This document shows, in pieces, positions 1 to 5,147 of a stretch of DNA of 7,719 nucleotides. The stretch is from DASPTT01 sp035623275 (GTDB taxonomy: Bacteria; Actinomycetota; Acidimicrobiia; Acidimicrobiales; UBA8190), in the NCBI GenBank assembly GCA_035623275.1, contig DASPTT010000041.1, positions 1-7,719 on the forward strand, in the 5' to 3' direction. The notes below the pieces were generated by a model, which saw nothing but the letters and a program-made list of their open reading frames with translations, did not search any database and was not told where the DNA came from. Positions within the stretch are counted from its first letter, which is position 1. Each line of letters opens with the position of its first letter. The position numbers were made by a program, and so were the translations under genes.

Positions 1-200
1 TGTCGCGTCCTGGAAGTGCCGGAGGATCGCACCCCGGTCGGGCGGTCACCATCCGCAAACGTCACCTCGGGCACGATCCCGGTCGCCTCTGGCCCTCCGA
101 CCTGGCCGGGAGGTGTATCTCCGGGGGCGCAGGACCCGGCATTACAGGGCGGGTGGGTCCCCTTGTTCCAGCGACCTTCTCGTTGATCACTGACCGGCTT
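1..200 (+). pseudogene. Decayed alpha/beta-hydrolase remnant (N-terminal part, frameshifted)
   Basis: No single frame encodes a recognisable protein, but family-like pieces appear in the right order across the three plus frames. Frame 1 (from base 1) reads CRVLEVPEDRTPVG, close to the C-x-x-L-x-VPEDR segment at the start of TAP-like alpha/beta hydrolases. Frame 3 continues RAVTIRKRHL (about 42-71), like the strand that follows. Frame 2 gives EVYLRG (about 110-127), resembling the VVYLxGGPG oxyanion-hole strand. Frame 1 resumes with QDPALQGGWVPLF, and frame 2 gives SDLLVDH (about 166-186), resembling DVVLVDxRGTG. A TGA in frame 1 (184-186) and one in frame 2 (187-189) close those frames. The nucleophile and later catalytic residues are absent. 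The left end lies outside the window. I infer a gene broken by several indels; chance similarity is possible because each piece is short. Confidence 0.42.
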
Positions 201-204
201 TGGA

Positions 205-2298
205 TCACGTCTGATGGAGGATCTCCACCGCCCCGAGATCCCACTTACCCGCCGGGGAAAGAGTGTCGCCAACCGTCGTGTCCTGCAGCGCAGTAGTACC
301 AACCGTGTCGTGTTGGAACCACATTTGAGCATCTTCGGTGGTGTCCTGGAAGCTCCCATCGAGCATCTGGCCAGCTCCCGGCGTCACCGTCGTTGTTGAG
401 TCCGCATCGAACCCTACGACAGCGATCCAAGAGCCGCTTGCCTGAGGCACGACGGTCAGCGATGGAGCCGACGTGTTGGGCCCGTTTGTGAATCCTTTCG
501 CAACAACCGCCGCAGCTCCCGCGTAGGCCACGACGTCCAAGGTCTGATCCCATCCGTCGTTACCGGTGATGGCAGAGACCACGGTGGTCGCGGGCACGGG
601 GAACGTCGATGGCTCTTGGGCATCCCAAACCGATATCAATCCTCCGTCGCCGGCGACCGCGTCCGCCTGGTTGAGCACGTTGGTCCAGCCGAGCCCACCA
701 CCGGAGACACTGACGGCCGCACCGTTGTAGGTCGCTATGTATGCCACGAGCAGATCGCCGGGCGACGTCGGGTTCACGGTCACCGAGGCCGAGGCCGCTG
801 AGGAGGCGACGGCGGCGGCACCATCGGGGACTACCTCGTGCAGACCGATGTATGTGAACAGGTCATCGGGGTTCAGCGGACTGGTGCCGAGCTGTGTGCT
901 GACGGTCACGTCCACTGCGGTATCGGACTCCTTGGAGACATCGGTGGCACTGGGAGGAACCGTGGCGGTGATCTGGGAATCCGAGTCCACGGTGAAATGC
1001 GTCGCCGTAGCCGAACCGAAGGCCACACTGGTCACGCCCCTGCTGAAGCCGCTGCCGGAGATGGTGACCTGGGTCCCTCCCCCCGTCGGTCCCTGACTGG
1101 GCCCGACGCTGCCAACCGAAGGCGACGCCGCGCCCCCGTTGAGGGTGTGGATGATGATCGAACCGGTGGAGCCCTGACCTTGAGCGTTCGGGAGGGTCTC
1201 TCCGGCCGCCCAACAGGCGGAGTCGGTTGGGCAGGAGACGGTCGTGAGATTCAAGTCGGGCGGGTATGTGTCAGACAGGTCGGTGTACTGGACGGACCAG
1301 CTGTTGCCACCGTCGGAGGTGGCGATCACGGGCGTGTTGGTGAATGCTCCTGGGATCCCGTCGAACAAGTCGTGTTCATTCGCCGAACCGCCGACTCCCA
1401 CGCAGTGTTCGCTGTCGGAGCACGAGACTGCGGCCAAGTAGTCACCGCTGAGGTCGGACACCGGGACCGAACTCGTTGACCACGTCGAGCCGCCATCGGT
1501 CGTGACAATCTTGACCACTGAATCGTTGCTGAGCGAGACGCAGGCATCTGCGCTCAGGCACGACATCCCATTGAGGTAGTCAGCAGCAGCAGGTGGATCC
1601 TGCGTCTGCCAGGTCATGCCGCCATCGTCGGAGGTGGCGACTATCGGCTGGTAGTCATCGTCGCCCACGCCGATGTGGATCCAGTAGTTGCCGACACCCA
1701 CACACTCGATCAGTGTCGGACAGGCGATCGAAGAGAGGCCGAGACTGAAACCGACCGCTCCGGGTGGCGCAATGGTGGCGGAGCTGGTCCATGTCGTTCC
1801 ACCGTCAGTCGTCACGTCGACGGTGTCAGAACCAGAGATCATGAAGGTGGGGGCTATGGCGACCCAGCAGTGGTTGGAGTCGAGACACGAAACCGACGAG
1901 AGCTGATTCGGGGCCGATGACGGTAAGTTGAGCTTTCCCCAGTCATGGCCGCCGTCGGTCGTGGCAAGTGCATCTCCGGTCCCACCCACCGCGAGGCAGT
2001 GCTCCACGTCAGGGCACGAGATGGCCGTGAGCGTCTCCCCGGATGCGGCGCTGCTCAGTGAGGTCCAACTGGCACCGGCGTCGGTGCTGCGCTGGAGGAT
2101 CGTCTGCCCCGAGGCAGTGGAGCCGACAGCGAAGCACACCGTCGTGCTCGGACAAGAGATCCCGGTGAACGCGGAGCCGTCGGCCGTCGATAGTTGGGTG
2201 AACCACCCCAGGCAACTGCTCAGTGTGCCAGCCATGACCAGGAGTGCGGCCGGCACCCCGAGCCGCCGAGTAGATCTCGCTCGCCACAGCTTCGCCAT
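205..2298 (-). CDS. Predicted lipoprotein with seven CX5C/Asp-box repeats (beta-propeller), TIG domain and beta-rich C-terminus
   Basis: Predicted secreted, lipid-anchored surface protein of 697 aa; substrate unknown. Residues 1-29 form a signal peptide: basic n-region with RARSTRR, hydrophobic core, lipobox LSSC with Cys29. Residues 32-389 hold seven repeats, each with a Trp, an (I/V)SCP-like CX5C pair (49/55, 95/101, 138/144, 193/199, 247/253, 293/299, 356/362), and a T-x-D-G-G-x-x-W Asp box as in BNR/sialidase-like and Ycf48-like propellers. The last Asp box is degenerate (HTLNGG). Residues 392-484 are a TIG/IPT immunoglobulin-like domain (GPTGGGTQVTISGSGF). Residues 487-697 are a beta-rich domain I cannot name. 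I chose ATG 2298 because it gives a compact signal peptide. GTG 2319 and TTG 2322 are possible starts; a GGTAGAG lies just before them. No catalytic residues are evident, so a binding or adhesion role is inference. An isolated gene, convergent with the hydrolase remnant. Confidence 0.85.
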   Translation of the reverse strand: MAKLWRARSTRRLGVPAALLVMAGTLSSCLGWFTQLSTADGSAFTGISCPSTTVCFAVGSTASGQTILQRSTDAGASWTSLSSAASGETLTAISCPDVEHCLAVGGTGDALATTDGGHDWGKLNLPSSAPNQLSSVSCLDSNHCWVAIAPTFMISGSDTVDVTTDGGTTWTSSATIAPPGAVGFSLGLSSIACPTLIECVGVGNYWIHIGVGDDDYQPIVATSDDGGMTWQTQDPPAAADYLNGMSCLSADACVSLSNDSVVKIVTTDGGSTWSTSSVPVSDLSGDYLAAVSCSDSEHCVGVGGSANEHDLFDGIPGAFTNTPVIATSDGGNSWSVQYTDLSDTYPPDLNLTTVSCPTDSACWAAGETLPNAQGQGSTGSIIIHTLNGGAASPSVGSVGPSQGPTGGGTQVTISGSGFSRGVTSVAFGSATATHFTVDSDSQITATVPPSATDVSKESDTAVDVTVSTQLGTSPLNPDDLFTYIGLHEVVPDGAAAVASSAASASVTVNPTSPGDLLVAYIATYNGAAVSVSGGGLGWTNVLNQADAVAGDGGLISVWDAQEPSTFPVPATTVVSAITGNDGWDQTLDVVAYAGAAAVVAKGFTNGPNTSAPSLTVVPQASGSWIAVVGFDADSTTTVTPGAGQMLDGSFQDTTEDAQMWFQHDTVGTTALQDTTVGDTLSPAGKWDLGAVEILHQT

Positions 2299-2424
2299 GG
2301 CCCCCCGATTCCGCTGCACCAAACTCTACCGCCAAGCAGGGCCCCATGCTCCTGGGAAGACGTGAGATGACCCACCGATAGTGCGGGACGAGACCGCCCG
2401 AGATGTGCCGGAGGCGCGCACCCA

Positions 2425-2452
2425 GGGACAAACGCCCGGCCCCGGTTGTCCC
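2425..2452. repeat. Inverted repeat GGGACAA-N14-TTGTCCC
   Basis: Perfect 7-bp arms at 2425-2431 and 2446-2452 are separated by a GC-rich 14-base spacer. The dyad lies about 130 bases upstream of the lipoprotein start. It could be a regulator-binding dyad or an RNA hairpin; there is no T-run on either side to make it an intrinsic terminator. Confidence 0.4.
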
Positions 2453-2517
2453 CGCCCTGTATCGCTCGGGGGCACCCTCACCCGGCGCCGGCAGGACCCC
2501 GCCAGGGGGGCGGCGAT

Positions 2518-2550
2518 TGCCGGCGCGGCTTTGGCCGCCGATTACCGGCA
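2518..2550 (-). terminator. Nested hairpin after the UPF0158 gene, possible terminator without a U-tract
   Basis: Outer arms TGCCGG (2518-2523) and CCGGCA (2545-2550) enclose an inner stem GCGGC/GCCGC (2525-2529 with 2534-2538). On the minus strand it begins 22 bases after the UPF0158 stop codon. No U-run follows, so if it terminates transcription it is of the GC-hairpin-only kind common in high-GC genomes. Confidence 0.35.
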
Positions 2551-2572
2551 TATCCCGGTGATCTCGGGCGGG

Positions 2573-3289
2573 TCAGCCCCCGGACTTCAGGGCGGCGGCC
2601 GGCGTGGCCGCGATGCCGGCGGAGACCAGCCAGGAGCGGGCCCGGGCCCGGCGGCGCTCCTCAGAGAAGAGGAAGTACCGGGCCTGCTCCTCGGGCCAGC
2701 GGGCGAGGACGTCCTTGAAGCGGCGAAAGGCCCCGCGACCGTCGATGGCGATCGACAGCCGGTCGGCCCGCTCGGGGTCGTCCACCATGGACACGAAGGC
2801 CTCCATGTCCCGATAGCCCTCGTGGGACCCCTCGCACTCGACATAGAGCCAGTGATCGGGGTCGCCGGCGTCCTCGGGCTCCTCGCCCTCGTCGTAGCCC
2901 TCGACGGTCTCGGGCCACACCTCGCCGCTGCGCAGGTCGATGCGCCCGCCCCCGGAGAGGCCGTCGCCCTCGAGGATCCAGGACAGCTCCTCGAGGTCCA
3001 CCGGGAGCGCCCGCAGCGTCGGGGCCGGCTCGCGTCCCAGGGCGCCGGCGAGCTGGCGGGCAAGGTCGTCGTCGCCCTCCCATCCCCGCTCCTCGAGCAC
3101 CCGGGCGCAGGCCTCGGCCCAGCTGGCCGCCCCCTCGGTCCCCTGGGCGAGGGCGACGAGCAGCCCGTCGCCGGCGAGCTGGGCCACCTCGACCAGCGGC
3201 ATCGTCGCCAGCGCGGCCACGACGCCGGGCCCGTCGCCGCGGGCAACGGCGCTGCGGAGCTGGACGAGGGATTCCTCTGGCGCGTTCAT
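2573..3289 (-). CDS. UPF0158 family protein
   Basis: A 238-aa soluble protein with no signal peptide or membrane segment. The C-terminal part (about residues 96-226) matches my knowledge of the uncharacterised UPF0158 family (PF03682): ELSWILEGD, then RIDLRSGEVWPE, an acidic stretch (EGYDEGEEPEDAGD), WLYVECEGSHEGYRDME, and the characteristic RGAFRRFKDVLARWPEE...YFLFSEERRRARARSWL end. The N-terminal 90 residues are Ala/Leu-rich and probably helical; I do not recognise them. The molecular function of the family is not known to me. ATG 3289 is the only start codon I see in this frame; the frame stays open upstream to about 3518 without one, and there is no strong Shine-Dalgarno sequence. It stands alone, with 547 bases to the transposase gene upstream and 274 to the lipoprotein gene downstream, and probably has its own promoter (see 3331-3353). 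Confidence 0.85.
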   Translation of the reverse strand: MNAPEESLVQLRSAVARGDGPGVVAALATMPLVEVAQLAGDGLLVALAQGTEGAASWAEACARVLEERGWEGDDDLARQLAGALGREPAPTLRALPVDLEELSWILEGDGLSGGGRIDLRSGEVWPETVEGYDEGEEPEDAGDPDHWLYVECEGSHEGYRDMEAFVSMVDDPERADRLSIAIDGRGAFRRFKDVLARWPEEQARYFLFSEERRRARARSWLVSAGIAATPAAALKSGG

Positions 3290-3330
3290 GGCTTCAGCGG
3301 AGTCACCGGCCTGGGTCGGGTTGATGGCAT

Positions 3331-3353
3331 CGACCGCAATTATGGTGCGGTCG
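3331..3353 (-). promoter_or_regulatory. Operator-like dyad overlapping a -10-like hexamer upstream of the UPF0158 gene
   Basis: Perfect 8-bp arms CGACCGCA (3331-3338) and TGCGGTCG (3346-3353) flank a 7-base AT-rich centre, attatgg. On the minus strand this centre reads CATAAT (3344-3339), five of six matches to the TATAAT consensus. The UPF0158 start codon is about 50 bases downstream, a normal 5' UTR distance. No good -35 lies 16-18 bases upstream, which fits an activated or weak promoter. The geometry suggests a dimeric repressor site over the promoter, which is inference. Confidence 0.45.
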
Positions 3354-3489
3354 GGCTGCTCCTCGCCGCTGAGCCAACCGCGACCGGGGGGTGCGCGCCT
3401 CCGGCATCCCTGACGGAGCGGGCCGTGTCAAGGGTCGGGGAGATTTTCCTCTGTTGCAGGAGCGCGTGCTGAGCCGTCGAACGGCCTGT

Positions 3490-3509
3490 TCGCCGGCGCG
3501 CGCCGGCGA
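3490..3509. repeat. Perfect 20-bp palindrome
   Basis: The 20 bases from t3490 to a3509 equal their own reverse complement, with the two-fold axis between 3499 and 3500 (half-site TCGCCGGCGC). It consists almost only of C and G, so part of the symmetry comes from composition, but a perfect 20-mer is still uncommon. No spacer is present, so it fits a protein-binding or cruciform-type site better than an RNA hairpin. Confidence 0.6.
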
Positions 3510-3518
3510 CGATCCGAT

Positions 3519-3558
3519 GTCAAGGCTCGCTTGGCGACCCGAAGGGCTCGGCCTTGAC
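3519..3558. repeat. Inverted repeat with nested inner stem
   Basis: Perfect outer arms GTCAAGGC (3519-3526) and GCCTTGAC (3551-3558). Inside, CGACCC and GGGcTCG can pair around a GAA loop with one bulged base, leaving an 8-base one-sided bulge (3527-3534). On the minus strand the inner loop reads CCC-TTC-GGG, which could form a stable UUCG-type tetraloop. It may be an RNA structure; no function can be assigned. Confidence 0.45.
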
Positions 3559-3676
3559 GTCGGCGAGGAGCGGCGCAGCATGGTGAACGGCGTCGATGGC
3601 TATGTCGTGTCAGCGTCCTCCCACGTCGGCGTACGCGTCGACGATCCACACCAGAGGTCCCTCAAATCGTGAGGGG

Positions 3677-3698
3677 GGCAGCCTGAAGCTCGGCTGCC
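3677..3698. repeat. Hairpin with a 7-bp stem
   Basis: Arms GGCAGCC (3677-3683) and GGCTGCC (3692-3698) pair perfectly across an 8-base loop. It lies about 140 bases beyond the transposase stop in the direction of transcription. A run of C follows it on the minus strand instead of U, so it is not a classical terminator. Confidence 0.45.
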
Positions 3699-3773
3699 GG
3701 GCATCCCTTCGCCGAGAGTGTTCACGAGCATGGTGGGATCCGGCCACGACCGAACGGGCTCAAGCACTTTCCC

Positions 3774-3794
3774 GGCTTCGCCGTCTGGGAAGCC
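3774..3794 (-). terminator. Hairpin 43 bases after the transposase stop, possible terminator or IS right-end structure
   Basis: Arms GGCTTC (3774-3779) and GAAGCC (3789-3794) form a 6-bp stem with a 9-base loop. There is no U-tract. The position directly after the transposase gene fits either weak termination or a structure within the right end of the element. Confidence 0.3.
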
Positions 3795-3810
3795 ATGCCG
3801 AAGGACGAGC

Positions 3811-3830
3811 TCGCGTCCGGTCGCGTCCGA
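3811..3830. repeat. Tandem 10-base repeat next to the transposase stop
   Basis: TCGCGTCCG-g and TCGCGTCCG-a lie head to tail, two copies with one mismatch, six bases from the transposase stop codon at 3837-3839. The embedded 8-mer GTCGCGTC (3820-3827) recurs in the non-coding leader of the same element (4934-4941). Confidence 0.5.
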
Positions 3831-3836
3831 GCCTGC

Positions 3837-4850
3837 TCACGCCGCCTTCTCCTTTAGCGAGCGGATCTCGCCGTCTCGCAGGCCGTAGTAGACGAGCGTG
3901 AGGATTTGGCGGGCCACGGCCACGTGCGCCTTGGCCTTGCCCCGGCGCTTGGCGATGGCGGCGTAGTTGGCCCGGATCTTCTCCGGGCCCCGGTTCTTGG
4001 CCGTGGCCTCGATCGCCGCCCAGCGCACCAGGCGCGAGCCCATCTTGGTGATCCGGCCCCGGACGACCTTGACGTCCGACTCGCGGTGCTTGGGCGTGAG
4101 CCCGGCCCAGCTGCAGAGCTTCTCCGCGCTCGAGAACCGGCTGACGTCGCCGATCTCGGCCACGAAGATCGCCGCGAAGACCCGCCCGATGCCGGGGATG
4201 GCCTGGATGGCGTTGTAGCCGGGGTCGTCCTTGAGCAGCTGGTGGATCTCGCGCTCGGTGATCATCACCTCGCGGTCATAGAGATGGATCAGGTCGCGCA
4301 GCGAGCCGATGCGGTTGAAATAGGCGTCGGGCAAGACGAGCGAATCGAGCTGGGCGTTGCCGCCCGGGCCGAACATGTCGACCCTGGCCGGCAGCACCCC
4401 GTTCTTGGCCATCACCGCATGCACCTGGGCCTTGAGCCCGCTGCGGAGGCGCACGAGCTTGGCCCGATAGCGCACCAGCTCGCGCAGCTCCCGGGTAGCC
4501 GGCGGCGGGATCCAGGCCTCGGGCAGCTCGCCCAGGCGGAGCTTCTTCACCAGCTCCAGGGCGTCGCGCTCGTCGTTCTTCACCCGCCGGTGCTCCCAGT
4601 GCAGCCCCGAGGGATGGGCCAGATGCAGCGAGCAGCCGAGCTCGGCGAGGAGATCGGCCAGCCAGTAGTAGCCGTAGGTGGCCTCGAAGACCACCTCGGG
4701 GGCCTCGCCGGCCTCGGCGATGACCTCGGCGATGCGAGGCGGGTCGTTGTCGACGTGGTAGGTGGCGAGCTTCTCGCCGGTGGCGCTCACCCGGACGATC
4801 ACCGAGCGGCGGCGATGCAGATCGACCCCGACATACTCTTTCTTGGACAC
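3837..4850 (-). CDS. IS110-family transposase (DEDD recombinase)
   Basis: A 337-aa recombinase that in characterised relatives moves its element through a circular intermediate, guided by a bridge RNA from the same element. The N-terminal RuvC-like domain has the DEDD residues: Asp10 (YVGVDLH), Glu56 (VVFEATYG), and Asp93/Asp96 (VKNDERDA). Residues 115-210 are charged and probably coiled-coil. The C-terminal Transposase_20 domain starts at about 212 with helix-hairpin-helix IPGIG (218-222), then FSSAEKLCSWAGLTP, Ser258 (KHRESD) as candidate catalytic serine, and RITKMGSRLVRWAAIEA. The length is normal and I see no frameshift, so it may be active. I chose GTG 4850 because AAGGGAGG sits 7 bases upstream and the family N-terminus begins there; the frame stays open to 4961, but that extension overlaps the structured leader. 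Neighbours are the leader RNA region upstream and a gene-poor region downstream. Confidence 0.95.
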   Translation of the reverse strand: MSKKEYVGVDLHRRRSVIVRVSATGEKLATYHVDNDPPRIAEVIAEAGEAPEVVFEATYGYYWLADLLAELGCSLHLAHPSGLHWEHRRVKNDERDALELVKKLRLGELPEAWIPPPATRELRELVRYRAKLVRLRSGLKAQVHAVMAKNGVLPARVDMFGPGGNAQLDSLVLPDAYFNRIGSLRDLIHLYDREVMITEREIHQLLKDDPGYNAIQAIPGIGRVFAAIFVAEIGDVSRFSSAEKLCSWAGLTPKHRESDVKVVRGRITKMGSRLVRWAAIEATAKNRGPEKIRANYAAIAKRRGKAKAHVAVARQILTLVYYGLRDGEIRSLKEKAA

Positions 4851-4857
4851 GTCAGGT

Positions 4858-4865
4858 CCTCCCTT
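4858..4865 (-). promoter_or_regulatory. Shine-Dalgarno sequence that fixes the transposase start
   Basis: On the minus strand AAGGGAGG (4865-4858) is followed by 7 bases and then GTG at 4850-4848. It is the clearest ribosome binding site I noticed in the window, and it argues against the upstream in-frame start at 4961. Confidence 0.75.
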
Positions 4866-4887
4866 CCTGTGCCGTGGTTTGGCAACC

Positions 4888-5043
4888 GCGAGTGTGTCTG
4901 CACTCGCTTGTGCACGGGAAGGTGAGGACCGGCGTCGCGTCGGGGCGGGAGATCGGGCCACGAGGGCCTCCAGCGGCTCGAACAGGCTGAAGGGCCCGGC
5001 GATAAGCGCTCGAACCCTCAGCCGGAGCGGAAGGCCCGCTCCG
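4888..5043 (-). ncRNA. Candidate IS110 bridge RNA in the transposase leader
   Basis: Read on the transposase strand, the leader gives a series of stems. The 5' stem-loop has an 8-bp stem (5043-5036 with 5030-5023) and a 5-base loop. Second, GGCTGA/TCAGCC (5023-5018 with 4990-4985; the first base is shared with the 5' stem) encloses two roughly 8-base strands (GGGTTCGA and CGGGCCCT) around a small inner stem GCG/CGC, like the target-binding internal loop of known bridge RNAs. Third, GCCGC/GTGGC plus GAG/CTC (4977-4957) is in the donor-loop position. Last comes a hairpin GCGAGTG/CACTCGC (4907-4901 with 4894-4888, 6-base loop). Characterised IS110-group elements such as IS621 encode a bridge RNA of about 177 nt in this place and order. 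Ends, loop assignments and promoter are inference. The whole span could instead be an mRNA leader structure. Confidence 0.5.
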
Positions 5044-5147
5044 TCATCCCATCACTTCTCGCTCGCGACAATCCGATACATGATGCGATCTGGAATGGCA
5101 GTTGTGCGCTGTCCGAGGCCGGCAGATGATGGGCTGGGTGAGGGTGT
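5044..5147. other. Short spacer between the permease gene and the IS leader
   Basis: This stretch of 104 bases has no gene. It should contain the junction between host DNA and the left end of the IS, and any promoter for the leader RNA. On the minus strand I see TGTATCGGAT (5079-5070) as a weak -10-like run, but no matching -35. No terminator hairpin for the exporter operon is evident. Confidence 0.4.

Larger units (their letters stand above)
2299..2572. other. Intergenic region between the UPF0158 gene and the lipoprotein gene
   Basis: This 274-base spacer shows no coding sequence with family similarity; the open frames across it look like composition artefacts. It holds the two dyads listed separately (2425-2452 and 2518-2550). 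It should also contain the lipoprotein promoter (minus strand), but I see no convincing -35/-10 pair. Confidence 0.6.
3354..3836. other. Gene-poor, dyad-rich spacer between the IS110 transposase and the UPF0158 gene
   Basis: I find no protein similarity in any frame of this 483-base stretch; the short open frames are Arg/Pro/Ser-rich products of GC-rich DNA. It contains the perfect palindrome, inverted repeats and hairpins listed separately. Two TTGACA hexamers on the minus strand (3431-3426 and 3523-3518) have no acceptable -10 at normal spacing. The right part, next to the transposase stop, should contain the right end of the insertion sequence, but IS110 elements lack conventional terminal repeats and the exact base cannot be set from this sequence. 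Confidence 0.55.
3837..5043 (-). mobile_element. IS110-family insertion sequence (minimal extent; true ends not resolved)
   Basis: The span covers the transposase gene and its structured leader. IS110-group elements carry the non-coding RNA region upstream of the gene, lack conventional terminal inverted repeats and create no long target duplication, so boundaries cannot be read from repeats here. The left end should fall between 5044 and 5147, since the permease gene is intact up to its stop at 5148. The right end probably falls in the first 100 or so bases after the transposase stop (below 3837). The element points the same way as the genes around it. Confidence 0.7.

Noticed and set aside
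838..1479. Plus-strand open frame opposite the lipoprotein gene
   Set aside because: Antisense shadow with biased composition; the minus-strand frame carries the regular CX5C/Asp-box repeats and TIG domain.
3426..3431. TTGACA on the minus strand as a -35 box for the UPF0158 gene
   Set aside because: At 16-18 bases downstream the sequence is GC-rich with no -10-like hexamer; the CATAAT at 3344-3339 is too far away to pair with it.
2381..3472. Plus-strand open frame of 363 codons opposite the UPF0158 gene
   Set aside because: No recognisable domain, and it mirrors the codon structure of the UPF0158 gene on the other strand.
3290..3517. Upstream in-frame extension of the UPF0158 protein
   Set aside because: The frame is open but I see no ATG, GTG or TTG in it, and the residues do not resemble the family.
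3718..3725. GTGTTCAC at 3718-3725 and again at 5144-5151, as possible direct repeats bordering the IS
   Set aside because: The second copy lies across the permease stop codon, the flanking bases differ, and the 8-mer is self-complementary and short. IS110 elements also do not make such duplications, so coincidence is the simpler reading.
3906..4925. Plus-strand open frame of 339 codons opposite the transposase
   Set aside because: Low-complexity Leu/Gly/Ala/Asp-rich product, antisense to a well-conserved IS110 transposase; an artefact of GC-rich codon use.
4851..4961. N-terminal extension of the transposase to a start at 4961
   Set aside because: The extra 37 residues are basic and unlike IS110 N-termini. 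A strong Shine-Dalgarno sequence precedes GTG 4850, and the extension would run through the structured leader.
5002..5017. tRNA-like T-arm (GGTTCGAGC on the minus strand) in the IS leader
   Set aside because: No acceptor stem, anticodon arm or cloverleaf can be built around it; the bases fit the leader stem-loops better.
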